DNA of 64,000 bases, taken from HGM11368 sp051883455. GTDB lineage: Bacteria > Bacillota > Clostridia > Christensenellales > UBA3700. Each line of letters starts with the position of its first letter. The first letter of the stretch is position 1. This document shows, piece after piece, positions 17,601 to 28,100 of the stretch. Both the position numbers and the translations under genes were made by a program. The DNA is taken from the NCBI GenBank assembly GCA_051883455.1, contig JBJETT010000010.1, forward strand, positions 1 to 64,000, in the 5' to 3' direction. The notes beneath the pieces are model-generated. The model saw nothing but the letters and a program-made list of their open reading frames with translations. It did no database searches and was not told where the DNA came from.

Positions 17601-19569
17601 CAACGACGGCTCGTCTGATAAGATTAAAGTCAACGGAACTTGGAACGTATCTTCTGCCGAGCAACTCGTAAACAGAGACCCTAGCAACCTCAGTGCAGGT
17701 ATCTATTGGATTACCAATACTATCGGTAGCGGAGCGACCTTGCAAGACGTCAATATCAAGTTCGTCGTCAAGTCCAAGACGGTAGACTCTGTAGAAGTAA
17801 ACGGAAATATTAATAATATAAGAATTAGTCCATATCAATACTACAAGTACTTGATTACGGGTGACGAAAACGAAAATCCATTCCCAAGCCAAGTACTTGC
17901 TACCTACAGCGAAGCTTACGCTTACGATGCGGTAGAGGGTGCAAACGTATTGGTAAACGAAGCGTATAGCGAAATGGTATACGTAAATTGGAACAAGACG
18001 GGACTCAACTTCACTTGGGACAACAACAACGCTCCTGAGTATAATCCTGACGGAAGTATCAAGAAGAACGGTTCCGTATCGCTTGACACCACGAGCGTCA
18101 AGGATCCAACGGCAGAGACCCCTGTCAGAATTTACGAGACCAGCTTCGATTGGACCTTCCCTGTCAACATCACTATGGACAGAAACGAAGTAAAAGCAAT
18201 CTACTTCGACGAAGAGTTGACGCAAAATACTTTGGTTATCGACCCATATCTCTTCAAGATTAACGAAGAAGACGGCGTAGACAACTTCCCAACCAACGCT
18301 TGGATTGAGTTTACCAACGGTAGCGTTATCAACTTGCCTATCGCTTGGGTACAAGAAGAAGTAGACGCTTTCGAAGTGGATTACGAACAACAAAGTAGAC
18401 AGTTTAGAGTATATATCGGCTACGACGTCGATACCTATACCAACAACCGTATACCTAAAGCAGACGCAACCAGCGCATTGGGTATCGCCGATTACTGCAA
18501 CGCTCACGGTATCAGCGGTAAGATGTTGCAAAGAATAGTAGTCAGCGTTCGTGTTGAGGGCTTGGAAGCAGTTGGCCTTGATATCGCGGGTAGCGAACTC
18601 AACGGCGGAAGATACGTCATCGACCCTGTAAGAGTAAAATACCTCGGTGAGAGCCCATTGCCTGCAACCGTACCTGTAGTTTACAACGACGGCTCGAGCT
18701 CGGTACTTCCTGTAGTATGGGATTACGACTTCGATATCAGTATCTACGGCGGTAGAGATTTGACTGCAACCGCAACCATAAGAGGTACGGGTATCAGCTT
18801 TGACGTGGCTTGTAGAATACTCGATAGATCGACGCCTGAAGTTGTCAACGACAATATCTCTATCAACCCATACAACTTTACGTTGAATGAGGAAGGAAAG
18901 AGAGTATACAGCGAGTTTACCGAAACGGTAGCTGTCAAGTACTTCACGAGCTACAAACTCAAAGTCACCAATATTGAAACGGCAGAAGCGACTATCTTCG
19001 ACAACTTGTTCTTAGACGAGAAGCTTGCACTCGAAGAATTGTACACCACGGGTGACAATACTGGATTGTATACGGTTGAGACCGAGTACAACTACGACAC
19101 CTTCGAGTTGCCTGTGACGTGGGATATTACCAATATCAACATGGCAGTGACGAGTGATCCTAATGAAGATAAAACCTTTGCAGTTAAGGCAAAGATTACC
19201 GGTGCAACCGAAAGCTTCGAGACTTTGGCTATCAACGTTACTGTCGAAGAAAAGATATTCGTCGGTATCAACAACAACTCGGTATACAAATACGTTATCG
19301 CTTATGGCGGAAGCAACTTGACGGAAGATGAGATTGCTACCAAGAAGGTAACCAAGCAACTCAACGCATTCTTCGAGGACGGCACGACGCAAAAGTTGGA
19401 CATTGTATTCGATTTGAGCCCTGTCAACTTTACCGTTACCAACTACAACTCGGATACCGGTGAATTTACGGGAAGTGCAATCATATGCAAAGCGTATATC
19501 ATGCAATATGCAGAGATACAGCAGTATATCGAAATCGAAGTGTACGTGGCTACCGAGCCAACGGTCTAA
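11674..19569 (+). CDS. Giant (2631-aa) surface lipoprotein with repeated groove-like modules and Ig-like C-terminal domains
   Basis: Signal peptide with lipobox LVAC (Cys27), then a Gly/Glu/Thr linker (about 29-72) and a Pro run. Residues about 80-1440 are built from loosely repeated modules alternating amphipathic helices rich in LLDGL/GGIDIGGLLGI with beta strands, resembling lipid-binding or LolA/LppX-like folds (weak inference). A second Gly-rich linker (about 1444-1472) precedes another such module. From about 1800 to the end there are Ig-like repeats, several of the Big_4 type (PVVYNDGSSSVLPVVWDYD, VKYFTSYK). It has no C-terminal membrane helix, unlike the next two proteins. It is the first gene of a four-gene run with strong Shine-Dalgarno sites and gaps of 12-15 bp. 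I do not recognise it as a named family. Confidence 0.85.
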   Translation: MRNKKLIALLALLIVLVIACSLVLVACDPSGEGGGTGEGGGTSEGGGTGEGGGTGGGTGTGGGDIGGGDDDGDLPPPPPLPDTKPKPVKKSALEVLKMMVGGIDNSAEDEKRLYLEFIGLVTLTEQPDNMPEVKTDYELSLKTNMLGVLAEENASVSKNEFALVLKQVDTSTIKFAFYIIEEKAYLQVEGSSALIYLSDFNMNYLAQIIGKVPGLLDGLNLDELLGSFGGVDGILSLVLGMLCDNVKYEPVTENGVVTTKLSVDFVINSFMDSIKGVLGGIDIGGLLGINLDIKALIDAIAAMIPNMKITLSATLVDGILAEDDGIKLDVTNKDSNSNFALKTRFDIGETAPEIDLPIIEEFREFSLTNIAFDIDLIVDSGLEEAGAPKQVDVGQLINMFTGQETLPVGIILLDVAMGFRLSFKIDLDLNYAAEDADNNLIAIELFLIDRNHNKIEATPQLGLYYQQRAAYVNLGNLLPNYYRSKSVRIDTNLDALISKLVTLLTGEIDKALGTDFDQAMNGGNEPALGQNKVYNSSNMVALAVDEEGTATIKPGYAMLLDAITGLIGIRDYINTDNLADGVLNKYLEITFGNSMLQALEGLVGTIPFRLPSGISDIVLQIGDVVVPDVSDVEAYREYAEKGKMTFGVQGAVSIGGIDLSLSLRNFNIGFPIEGLDNYVTNAIGDKDGYTNSVAELLDDVLSNIHLQFGVNMTFNKGTYDFIPLLTSFGLTGLEGQHLLWTFDDNFVLDGALAIQIALDKNNHYNSSIVIELRTNKAIGIGSDILFPANSVILGVYGYANSVFIDVSNIKIAKITLPKLKAEIDFTEIVYKFIGDFDYRLAFDLSTLFGSTGESTEGGASDPAQQAEELMFEGEDGGTLTPAGQIIVGVNADTLTVSTTLAAVLSILSSVGLNVDLSFINSASIDLMLSRLQGVKLDLAAELLPTVELDAAGNVIGEPTYNSNFKIHFETGTQNNPIRIGNLDELKIKLFERQEEFEAYEDDLITAIVNTVGKASFKATVNLKTMEETFNITKIINNILASSGKELTLPINLHLDDWDTEVILTVAWNLDMRNFKKTQLQVTFSYLEKTLLEVDIFQGNIVLDLTGLGFFKLEIVNSPFVKVINSALTDVINQIGNFNLTDIINDALGDLTLGGALGGALAGTPEESTPDSGAKEAEAGAGFTPETMDLIAKIISAVSAHNANIFLKFDAMMIDAILRQFIGFGIGMSIGVGGEIDFVDGVINLNIEVESMSVSVKFEMLMGEPINLNLPLDEIPDWDATSGATFVKTMLDGLDIAFALDYAINSADAKANYNTNGSDSGVEEGSKYYTRLIIQKLQSKTTLYNTGGKTASAGSILVTLASINKSKYENTDELNSNVNQQPLLYAELNYNTGNLRVVLCQGVLTLGSVLDFASFIDINIALDLVNMLAPTIDNLFASIDPDYNGGSTGGGTEGGGTGGGTEGGGTEGGGTTEPPKEPSRMDKAFAQLDVVQLLGGGIDVYLRNTGLFNVNITFDPYTINWLLDEVMASVFGWDTIIDLVEMTRDATTGTSMFATNYLKSVNWDRIDAEHTWISLKQILLPLLKDVVNGVGYGWAAPLLTNAILNAFYFQVRRLFTRLLPLPVFNEVTAGVNIMDGTLANLYIFGYDYDEPVYKAFDENGNKIAKEDQSEIYVFKAYSDAAPGSDVPAKGTYTRKYDRSTDANDDQGASYTYYYNNRSNGYYLEIRFFNCSPSVGTPDYSVDGTTEGVMTWGSIDAAPTYDPYCYSNDVEGKSLFLAENFSGKEVSYQKGEQLYKTTPTYEVTKKDGVAVSMNINNLDFGTAGVYEIVATASFNGGAVVRTKTINLTIYGKDEIASVGEYNLNKEYQNYIDIYAYSEIPKYIVITYDTPDVLGNYMRRIPTESMTFTSYAPTVYTAHDVNGMVTFKDGTTKSVLFKYIDSTINNIMGGIEIAIDLYQYDQSAVDLSVYTPDVLYFTYNDGSSDKIKVNGTWNVSSAEQLVNRDPSNLSAGIYWITNTIGSGATLQDVNIKFVVKSKTVDSVEVNGNINNIRISPYQYYKYLITGDENENPFPSQVLATYSEAYAYDAVEGANVLVNEAYSEMVYVNWNKTGLNFTWDNNNAPEYNPDGSIKKNGSVSLDTTSVKDPTAETPVRIYETSFDWTFPVNITMDRNEVKAIYFDEELTQNTLVIDPYLFKINEEDGVDNFPTNAWIEFTNGSVINLPIAWVQEEVDAFEVDYEQQSRQFRVYIGYDVDTYTNNRIPKADATSALGIADYCNAHGISGKMLQRIVVSVRVEGLEAVGLDIAGSELNGGRYVIDPVRVKYLGESPLPATVPVVYNDGSSSVLPVVWDYDFDISIYGGRDLTATATIRGTGISFDVACRILDRSTPEVVNDNISINPYNFTLNEEGKRVYSEFTETVAVKYFTSYKLKVTNIETAEATIFDNLFLDEKLALEELYTTGDNTGLYTVETEYNYDTFELPVTWDITNINMAVTSDPNEDKTFAVKAKITGATESFETLAINVTVEEKIFVGINNNSVYKYVIAYGGSNLTEDEIATKKVTKQLNAFFEDGTTQKLDIVFDLSPVNFTVTNYNSDTGEFTGSAIICKAYIMQYAEIQQYIEIEVYVATEPTV

Positions 19570-19584
19570 AAGGAGGTATAAGTT

Positions 19585-22500
19585 ATGACTAACATAATAA
19601 ATAAGAAATTGATCATTACTATTACGTCGATTATACTTATCGTATCGTTGGTATGTGCGTTGCTCGCGCTGATTGATAGAGAAACTACGCAAAACGAGGC
19701 TGTGGCGGAGGGATTAATCTCCGCCAACAGCACCACTACCGACGGTACTATAGACGGGGTGGCGGGCAAGCACGCTACTTATGAACAATTGCAAAACAAG
19801 GCGATTGCCGCAGGCAAGACGCTCAAGACGATTAGTACCCAGACAGAATTGGAGAACTTCCTAGCCAACAACGTATCTACCGACTACGGCGCATTGTACA
19901 ACGTGTCGGGTGATTTGACACTAGATTGGGTCAAGGGCGACAACTATGCCAGCAGTAACAAATATATGAGAGGTGCCTTCGACGGCAACGGCTACACCAT
20001 CAACATCAAAGGCGGTGTAGGTAGAGGTGCTTTTGCCAGCGGATATGCCGCTAAGCATATAATCAATAGCGACCCTATCTTGGGAGGCTCGGATGCGGCA
20101 GCCAATCCTATATACATTGCTCCGTCGGGCTTCTTCGTAGCAATCAACGAAGGCATCATCAAAAACGTTACTTTTAGTTACACCTCGACTCATATCGAGC
20201 CTAACGGCAGAGACGCAGACGGTGGTTCGTGTCTATACAATCCATATTCTAACGGCGTAACCCCAAGCTTCGGTATTATTGCGGGCTTGAGTAACGGCGG
20301 AGAGATAAGCAACTGTAAGGTTATACTCAAAAATCCGTTCGTTTTGTTCGGAACGGGTGATAATAGCTTGACGTCTAACGGAAGATTTAGAGAAAACAGC
20401 GCTATCGCAGGCGGTGCGGTTGGAATTGCTACCAACGGAGCCGCTATAAGCAATATTACGGTAGATTTGCAATCTTCCTTCTCCGTAGTATGTAGAGGTA
20501 ATACGAGTGGCGCAAACAGTGCTAGAGCAACGCTCAGCTGTGCGGGCGGTATCGTAGGCAACTTCGTACCTATCGGAGGCACTACGATGAAGTATTGTAC
20601 CGTGCTAGGCAACGGAACTATGTCATCTATTGCAGGTGCAGGTTCTAACGATTCTCAGTTCCATACGTTCGTGGGCGCCGCAATAGGCGGAACCTTCCGC
20701 TTTACGGGTGTAGCTAGCTGGGCAAACTTTGCAATGAGCGAATATCCTACAGCCGAGATTAGCGCGATAATGTCCAACTATCAAGGTAGAATGCGCTATA
20801 ATCCTCAAAGAAAGTATGAAGATATGCAGACCAACTACGCTAAGCTCTTCGGTGCGATAGGTAGTTCGGAAGGCGACCTTACGGGCGTGAGCGGAATGGT
20901 ATTCTTGTTTGACTACAAGACTTTCTGTGAAGCCAAGGGTGTGGACGGTACCTACATAGACAGTTGGTGGATGAAGTACACCATAGACAATATAGGTACT
21001 ATGATTTATCCAACGAGTACTGGCGGACAAGTCGACGTAAGCTTCGATAGTAGTAATCCTAAATACGATATAAGAATAGAAGCTAAAGCCGACGGATTTG
21101 ACGGTGACATGAGTCAAACGTTGGAGAATACCTACTACAAAAAACTCGAAATCGCCGACGGCGCGTTCGGAAACTGCATTTGGGAAGCCAATATCAACAA
21201 AAACGGTCAACAAGACAAACATATCAAGGCGGAGCAATTTATCGGTGGAGAAATCTTCTTGCTCAAAGCTACCGACTACGGTACTATGAACTATAGCTTT
21301 GGTGAGATTGCAGACTATTCGATATCTTCCAACAACGGCTTGTTGTCGAGTAAAGAATACGATAGCGACCCAATCAACGAGCCTACCTTGGTGCTCAAAT
21401 CTAAGCTTGGCAATACTTTGACGCCTGTTGCGTCGGCATACGAGTGGGAATTGCTCAAGGGCACTACGCCTGTGACCAACGCTCAGACCTTCTTGCCGGG
21501 CGTATACACCTATAGGGCAGTCAAGATGCTCGAAGAGGAAAAGCTTGCCTATTACGATGCCAACAACAAGGTATTGGCAAGATATAAAGAGAGTGAAAAA
21601 GAGACCTTTGCCGTAAATACCGCAGAGCTCAAATTCGATGCTCCTAACGAAAACGTATGGCTCAACCAAGCCAATATCGGTATGTATATCAACAAGGATA
21701 AGGCTTGGATGTTCAACTACATCAAATATAGTACCGATGGCAATTGGTCGGGATTGCTACCTACTTTCGGTGTAGCGAAGTACATCTTTAAGGACAACGT
21801 CTCCACGGGTAAGGCGGGAAGAACTTACGCCTTCCAAGCATACGTTTACACAGACGGTCAAGAGGTGTTGGTTGCTCAGTCAAGCACTCAAGTCAAGGTT
21901 CGTATCGACAACGAAAAACCTGTGATTGAGGACGTACACTACTATCTCAGCGACAGTATGGGTACTCAGGGAGAAGAGATAACCGTAAGCGACCTCAACG
22001 AATGGAGAACTACTCCTATATTGATGAAGTACACCGTCAACGACGAGGGCCGTAGCGGTATCGTGTCGGGTAGCGGACATACAAATTATACGCCAAATGA
22101 AAACGGCACTTGGAGCTGTAGCGTATTGCTCAAGGATACCAAAGAATATACGTTGTCTTACACCGACGCCACCAACAATACGGTATCTATGACCTACAAC
22201 GTCAAGATAGACAATGTTACGCCTCAATTCAACGTAATCGTATCTGCGGAGAACGTAATGCAAGACGACGGCGAGTCATATTACTACTTTGACCCACTCA
22301 AGATTACTTACAATTCGACTTTGGGTGAAAGCGGATACGACCTTTACGTGTCTACGGCAAGCGACAGCAGTATCGTCGGCGCCGACAAGAGAGTATGGGT
22401 ACACTACGACGATACTATAGCTAGCTCGGGACAAATAATCGTCAACGACAACTTGGAGAGCCAAGAGATATGGTTTAAGCTTGTCAACAAGCAAGACTTG

Positions 22501-25110
22501 TATCCTGAGAAGGTCATTCAGCTGACGAGCGGAACGTTGACTGAATTTACGATAAGGCTTGCTATAGCTAGAATTTATATCAATACGGAAAATATCTTCA
22601 ACAAAGACGGCGTAGCGTTTAGCGAGTTGGATTTGTCGCAAGCATTGAGCAAAACCTTTGATAACCAAACCGTCAACAAGATAGAGGGCGCGACCGTCAA
22701 GCTCTATCAAGAGGACGGCTCTACCAGATACGGCAAGAGCGGTATCGTTTACTGCGACGGTAGATCGGCAGCAACGGATAAAGTAATCCAAGAAGCTCTG
22801 GAAGTCTACGTGCAATACGAAAATAAGCACGCGGGACAAACGACTGCTTATCTATTCGTCAAAGGTAGCGAGAACTATGGCGGAAAAGACTATACCAAGC
22901 TCTATCCGGTATACTTCTTGAGAGAGGGAGAAGCAATTGAGTTTACGAGTGAAGGATACGTCGTACCTGAGAGCATACCTCTAAATCCTGACGAGAACGC
23001 CGTAAGCGAAACTACCATAGACAAATACAATATGACGGTGGACGTTGCTTCTTACGTCAACGCCACGTATACCTTTGGTGACGTTATTCCTGCCACCTTT
23101 GACGTAGCGTTGCTTGACGGCACTACGATGACCTTTGACGTAAAGGGTGGACTGGCGACTTATTGCAACGCCAACACTTATCCTGCAGTGGATGCGCAAG
23201 CTCAAATGACGCATGCCGATATTGACTTTACGATACAAAAGGCATCGGTTGTAGTCAACAAGAAAAAGGTGAGCGCAATACCAACCATGGACGGAGAGAA
23301 GAACTTCTCGGCTAAGCTTGATTACGACAATCAAGAACACGTATTCGCGGCAACCTATAAGGACGTCTACGGACAACAACAACCTGTCAACGTAGAGTTC
23401 TTCCAAAACGAAGCGAGAACAACCCGCTACACAGATGAGGCAGGTGTGTCTATCAAGACCATTCGCAACGCGGGATACTACTACGTCAAGTTCTCTACCA
23501 CCGATACCAACTACGATATAGTCAACTCGGAAGAATTCGAGTTGGAGATAGTCAAAGCCTTTATGGAATTGGTACTCGGCACGAGAGAAATGGACTACAA
23601 GGGTAGAGCGATATCCTATGACTTTACCGTCAACGCAGACCCGTCTTTGTATAGTATGGATGACTTTAAGTTGACCTACTATCCATATCCTTCTACCGCG
23701 GTATACGACCCTGTCAACAAGAAGATAACGAGTGGTAAACCATTGTCCACCCCTATCGCCGCAGAGGACGTAATCAACGTAGGATACTATGCGGTAACTA
23801 TCGAATTCAATGAAAACGACAACTTCTATACTCAGACTTACAACGACAGCTTGCTGGTAATCGTCAGAGCCGAGACGGAAATCATTGCCAACGACGTAAC
23901 GGTGGTCTACACGGGCGACGACTTTACCTTCAATCACCAAGATGCAGATAGCCAGCTGGTTGGTAAAAATACGGGTGTGGTATTGGCAAATAAGACGGGT
24001 GTTGACGAAGAAGGCAGAGCCGTAGCAGTACTAGACGACGTGTTGGTTACTATCAATAGACGTAACGGCACTACGGGCGTATACGAGCCAATCACCCCTA
24101 CTACGGGTGCGTTTAGCAAAGTGGGTAGCTATGATTATAAGTTAATCTACGCCGGCGACGACAACCACATGCCTTGCGAAAAAGAGGTCAAGCTCATCAT
24201 CGAGAAGGCAACCTTTGAAGGCATCGTATTCGAAGGCGTGACCCAACCTTATAGCGGTAAAAACGTTTCTGTTGTGGCAACCGTACCTGACAGGTATTCT
24301 GGCTATACATTAACCTACGTCAACGGCGCTAAGAATCAATCGGAGCCGTTTGAATTCGTAGACGCCAATACCTACAAGGTAAAAGTCGTGGTAACTATGG
24401 ACAACTACAACGACTGGGAAAAGACGGTTGAAGTCAAGATAGACAGAATCAATATCACTGGCGTGACTGCAATCAACGTAAGCGTAGATTACGACGGCAA
24501 TCCGCATAGAGCGGGTATTACGGGTCTCAAATATAACGAGACAACCAAAAAGTATACCTACAACAACTTGGATGCAATCGTAACCGCAACCGACGTGGAA
24601 GCAATAGACGTAGGCATCAAGAAAGGTAAGTATGTGATTATCGTCAACAACTACAATCCGTTGACGATTGAGACGACTGTCAACATTACACCTTATGAAG
24701 TGCCAAGCACCGACGTGTCTTACCAATCGCTGTCGACTGTCAAGTTTAACACTACAACCGATTTGAGCCGTCTGAAAGCAAGCTTTACCGACGTCAACGG
24801 CGAAGTGCAGAACAATAGACTCAGATTCTTCAAGGTTGAAAACGGAGAAGAAACGGAAGTTGGATTGAAGAAGGACGGTACGTTGCCTGCAGGTACTTAT
24901 AGAGCTTACGTGGCGGCTGACTCCAACTACACTATCACCAACTACGTAGAGTTTACAATCGTGTCCGCGACAAGTCAAAAGGTCGATGATACGACCAACA
25001 GCAAGCAAATGATGATTATCATCGGAGCCGCAGCAGGTGCGGTGGTACTCATCGGCGTAATCGCAGGTGTTGCGATTGCAATCAAGAAGAAAAAGAATTC
25101 GGCTATATAA
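19585..25110 (+). CDS. Giant (1841-aa) membrane-tailed surface protein with Ig-like and MBG-like repeats
   Basis: N-terminal signal or anchor helix (about residues 8-28, KLIITITSIILIVSLVCALLAL). Residues about 90-380 look like a beta-helix with GLUG-style turns (GAFDGNGYTINIKG, GIIAGLSNGGEISNCKV, AGGIVGNFVP). The middle has Ig-like domains (VRIDNEKPVIEDVHYY, VKIDNVTPQFNVIV). The last about 700 residues are MBG-like repeats (YDNQEHVFAATYKD, YSGKNVSVVATVPD, YDGNPHRAGITG). The protein ends in a hydrophobic helix and KKKKNSAI (about 1807-1841), a membrane stop rather than an LPXTG sorting signal. Start ATG 19585 has AAGGAGGT. Probably an adhesin or stalk protein; the ligand is unknown. Confidence 0.85.
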   Translation: MTNIINKKLIITITSIILIVSLVCALLALIDRETTQNEAVAEGLISANSTTTDGTIDGVAGKHATYEQLQNKAIAAGKTLKTISTQTELENFLANNVSTDYGALYNVSGDLTLDWVKGDNYASSNKYMRGAFDGNGYTINIKGGVGRGAFASGYAAKHIINSDPILGGSDAAANPIYIAPSGFFVAINEGIIKNVTFSYTSTHIEPNGRDADGGSCLYNPYSNGVTPSFGIIAGLSNGGEISNCKVILKNPFVLFGTGDNSLTSNGRFRENSAIAGGAVGIATNGAAISNITVDLQSSFSVVCRGNTSGANSARATLSCAGGIVGNFVPIGGTTMKYCTVLGNGTMSSIAGAGSNDSQFHTFVGAAIGGTFRFTGVASWANFAMSEYPTAEISAIMSNYQGRMRYNPQRKYEDMQTNYAKLFGAIGSSEGDLTGVSGMVFLFDYKTFCEAKGVDGTYIDSWWMKYTIDNIGTMIYPTSTGGQVDVSFDSSNPKYDIRIEAKADGFDGDMSQTLENTYYKKLEIADGAFGNCIWEANINKNGQQDKHIKAEQFIGGEIFLLKATDYGTMNYSFGEIADYSISSNNGLLSSKEYDSDPINEPTLVLKSKLGNTLTPVASAYEWELLKGTTPVTNAQTFLPGVYTYRAVKMLEEEKLAYYDANNKVLARYKESEKETFAVNTAELKFDAPNENVWLNQANIGMYINKDKAWMFNYIKYSTDGNWSGLLPTFGVAKYIFKDNVSTGKAGRTYAFQAYVYTDGQEVLVAQSSTQVKVRIDNEKPVIEDVHYYLSDSMGTQGEEITVSDLNEWRTTPILMKYTVNDEGRSGIVSGSGHTNYTPNENGTWSCSVLLKDTKEYTLSYTDATNNTVSMTYNVKIDNVTPQFNVIVSAENVMQDDGESYYYFDPLKITYNSTLGESGYDLYVSTASDSSIVGADKRVWVHYDDTIASSGQIIVNDNLESQEIWFKLVNKQDLYPEKVIQLTSGTLTEFTIRLAIARIYINTENIFNKDGVAFSELDLSQALSKTFDNQTVNKIEGATVKLYQEDGSTRYGKSGIVYCDGRSAATDKVIQEALEVYVQYENKHAGQTTAYLFVKGSENYGGKDYTKLYPVYFLREGEAIEFTSEGYVVPESIPLNPDENAVSETTIDKYNMTVDVASYVNATYTFGDVIPATFDVALLDGTTMTFDVKGGLATYCNANTYPAVDAQAQMTHADIDFTIQKASVVVNKKKVSAIPTMDGEKNFSAKLDYDNQEHVFAATYKDVYGQQQPVNVEFFQNEARTTRYTDEAGVSIKTIRNAGYYYVKFSTTDTNYDIVNSEEFELEIVKAFMELVLGTREMDYKGRAISYDFTVNADPSLYSMDDFKLTYYPYPSTAVYDPVNKKITSGKPLSTPIAAEDVINVGYYAVTIEFNENDNFYTQTYNDSLLVIVRAETEIIANDVTVVYTGDDFTFNHQDADSQLVGKNTGVVLANKTGVDEEGRAVAVLDDVLVTINRRNGTTGVYEPITPTTGAFSKVGSYDYKLIYAGDDNHMPCEKEVKLIIEKATFEGIVFEGVTQPYSGKNVSVVATVPDRYSGYTLTYVNGAKNQSEPFEFVDANTYKVKVVVTMDNYNDWEKTVEVKIDRINITGVTAINVSVDYDGNPHRAGITGLKYNETTKKYTYNNLDAIVTATDVEAIDVGIKKGKYVIIVNNYNPLTIETTVNITPYEVPSTDVSYQSLSTVKFNTTTDLSRLKASFTDVNGEVQNNRLRFFKVENGEETEVGLKKDGTLPAGTYRAYVAADSNYTITNYVEFTIVSATSQKVDDTTNSKQMMIIIGAAAGAVVLIGVIAGVAIAIKKKKNSAI

Positions 25111-25122
25111 ATGGGAGGAAGT

Positions 25123-28100
25123 ATGAATAATATAAATAAAAAATCTCTTATAGCTATAGTAATTGCCGTATTGGCAATAGTAACCTTGACGGGCGCAATG
25201 GCGTTGAGCTTTGTGTCGACGTCGGGCTACGCCCAAGACGGATATAACCTCGCCAACACCTCGAGTGAGGTGGGCGAGAATATACCGACGCTAACGCAAG
25301 GCGGAACAATATTTGATGCCGCAGGCTTGGTAAGCGCATTGTCAAGCGGTACGGGAGAATGGTGGCTCAACGGCAACATGACTCTCGACGCGTCGTCGCT
25401 ATGGGGCGGAACGACGTCTACAATAGGAGTGCTTGGCGAAAGTTTTATCTTACACGGACAAGGCAAGACCATCACCTTGACGGGCGCGACTGAGTTTTAT
25501 AGAACAGACTACAGTAGCGACGGGAGAAATAGTTCTCAAACCTTTTCCTTAATAAGCAATAGTTTTACTGAAGGTAGAATTATCAAGACTGCAGGAGGTC
25601 TTGCTCAAATCAATAACGGTCTTATCGAAAACGTCAATTTCGTTTGGGCAAATAGCATCGATTACGGAGAGACCATTACCGAAGGAGGCAATCACGATAC
25701 CTATTGGTCTGCTTCGTACGGTATGATCTTCGGAATCAATGCAGGCACCATAGACAACTGTACATTGACGGTCAACAACTATACCAGAGTCAATTACAGA
25801 ATGACTTTAGCGGAGAAAAACTGGGCTGGTGATTATAATGCATGTAAATATAACTGGGATTCATATCATCGTACGGCTTGTTTCGGAGGCTTTGCCGGTA
25901 CACTTATGGGCGGTACTATCAAAAACTCTTCCCTCAACCTCAAGGCTAATATCGTCACGCAACAAAAAGGTAGAACATTTGGTAGTTATCGAGGCGGAAA
26001 TAACAAACTTTGGACGGGTGGATTCTGCGGAGTTATCAATCAAGGCGGTAATATATATAATGCTACTACCTACGGAACGGGAAGTATAGATGCATATTCT
26101 GATCCATCCTTGTCTACTAACGGCAATAACGCAGTAGCCGCTTCGGGAATCATAGCTGGATGTAACGCGGTGGCTGCCGATAGTAATGCACAAAATCAGA
26201 GCAACTGGACGTCGCTTGGCGGAGCTGGTATGATCAACGGCGTAATGAACTATTGGACGGGTACCGCACGTACAATGAACGGTGGAGCATTCGGCGCAGA
26301 ATTGGGACCTAACGGCAACGCCAGTGACTTTACGGGTCAAGGCGTGATTTGTGGATTGGCGGGCAACTATACCGGCAACGGCGGCGTCACTCTCAAAAAC
26401 GTCTACTATATCAATATGGACATACCTAGTGCGATATGTGCCAAGAACTGGAATAGCTTTACTCAAAACAGCGTTACAAGCACTATCCCTACGGGTACCG
26501 CATCTATAAGGACGGGTATTAGCACTCAAGTAACCAACTATGACGACAAAGGCACGCTGAAGATATACTTCGACGGTACTACCGATACGGCAGTGCCTAA
26601 GATTTCGTATGATGCGCCTTACTACTCACCTGACGCAATGTCTTTCGGCGGAGCTCAGGCTATCGTATGGAGCGTCAAATATAGCACGCCAACCGAATCG
26701 AACAGAACGCTGGATATCTACAAGAACGTAGGTAGTGTGGACAACGTAAGCAACTTTACTAGTTGGAACTCAGAGAACAAGATTCCTCGCGACTTGACGG
26801 GTGACGGTCAATCGTTCAGCTTTACCTTTGAGCCCGGCGTAGTAGCGACTTACGGCAATCCTCGCAATCCTAAAATCAACAACGTTATCACCGATATGCC
26901 TATCGACGAGACGTATTCTAATATCTTTATCGCTACGGGACACGAGTTTAACGGTAGCGGGCTATACGTTCCTTCGCTTAAATTGTATTCCGACTCTGCC
27001 AAAACCAAGCTTATAGGTCAAGTACAAGGCGACGAGAGTATATTTAAGGCTTATAAGCAAGGAGCGCCGGGACAACAATACAACCTATCGGAAGCGGTTG
27101 ACGTGGCAACGTGGGAGATTTATTGTCCTGCGCAAGATACCGTCAACAATATTATATTTACGGCTACCAACACCGAGAAAATGAACGTTGTCGTCTTCAA
27201 AGAGTCGAGCGATAACCTGGTAATAAGACAAGTAACCACTCCTAAGGCGGTGACGGTATCTTATACCAAAGCACCTGCCGACTTCACGTACAATTCTTCC
27301 CCTGCGGCATTTACCGCTTCTGCTAGCGGACTGGTGAGCGGATACGACGCAACGCCAAATATCGAATACTATAAGCTGATAGAAGAAGAAGGCGTATTGA
27401 CCGAAGTGGATATCGTCGACAATCAAGCCAAAAATGCAGGTAAATATAGAGCTAAAATTACTACTTTGTCCTCTAACAACTACGTGGTGGCTAATCCTGA
27501 GGAACTGTCTATAGACTTTGAGATTACTCCTAGAGAGATAACGGTAACACCGTTGCCTGAAGAATTGCAAGCGACCAATCCTATCTTCGTCTACGACGGA
27601 TTGGAGAAACTGCCTACTTATAGCGTATTCGGCAACGGAGTCAGCGAAGGCGACGCCTTGATAAAGATACTCAACGTAGTCGACAACAACGTAATCAAGG
27701 TTACTTACGAGCCTTACGCTACCGAGACGACCAACGCTACCGACGACAACTTTATCAACGCGGGTACGTATAAGATGATATTGGAGAAGGAAAGCGGAAA
27801 TATGTCGAACAACTATAGCTTCGAAAAGACAACCTTTATCATCGAGATTGGTAGAGCTGACGTCACCATAACGGTATCGGCGGAAGAAGCTTTGCAAGAC
27901 GGCGCTGTAGTCAAGGAATACAATTCCACCTTCCAAAAGGTAAAGTGGACGATAACTAAACCTGAAAACGGTGAAGAACCCGTTTTGACGGAAAGCTACC
28001 TCAACAAAGAGAGTGGTGTGGCAATAGCCAACGGCGCTAACAGAGGCGGTGAATATACCGTTACCGCTAGCATTGATAGAGAGGCTGGCTTCAATACCAA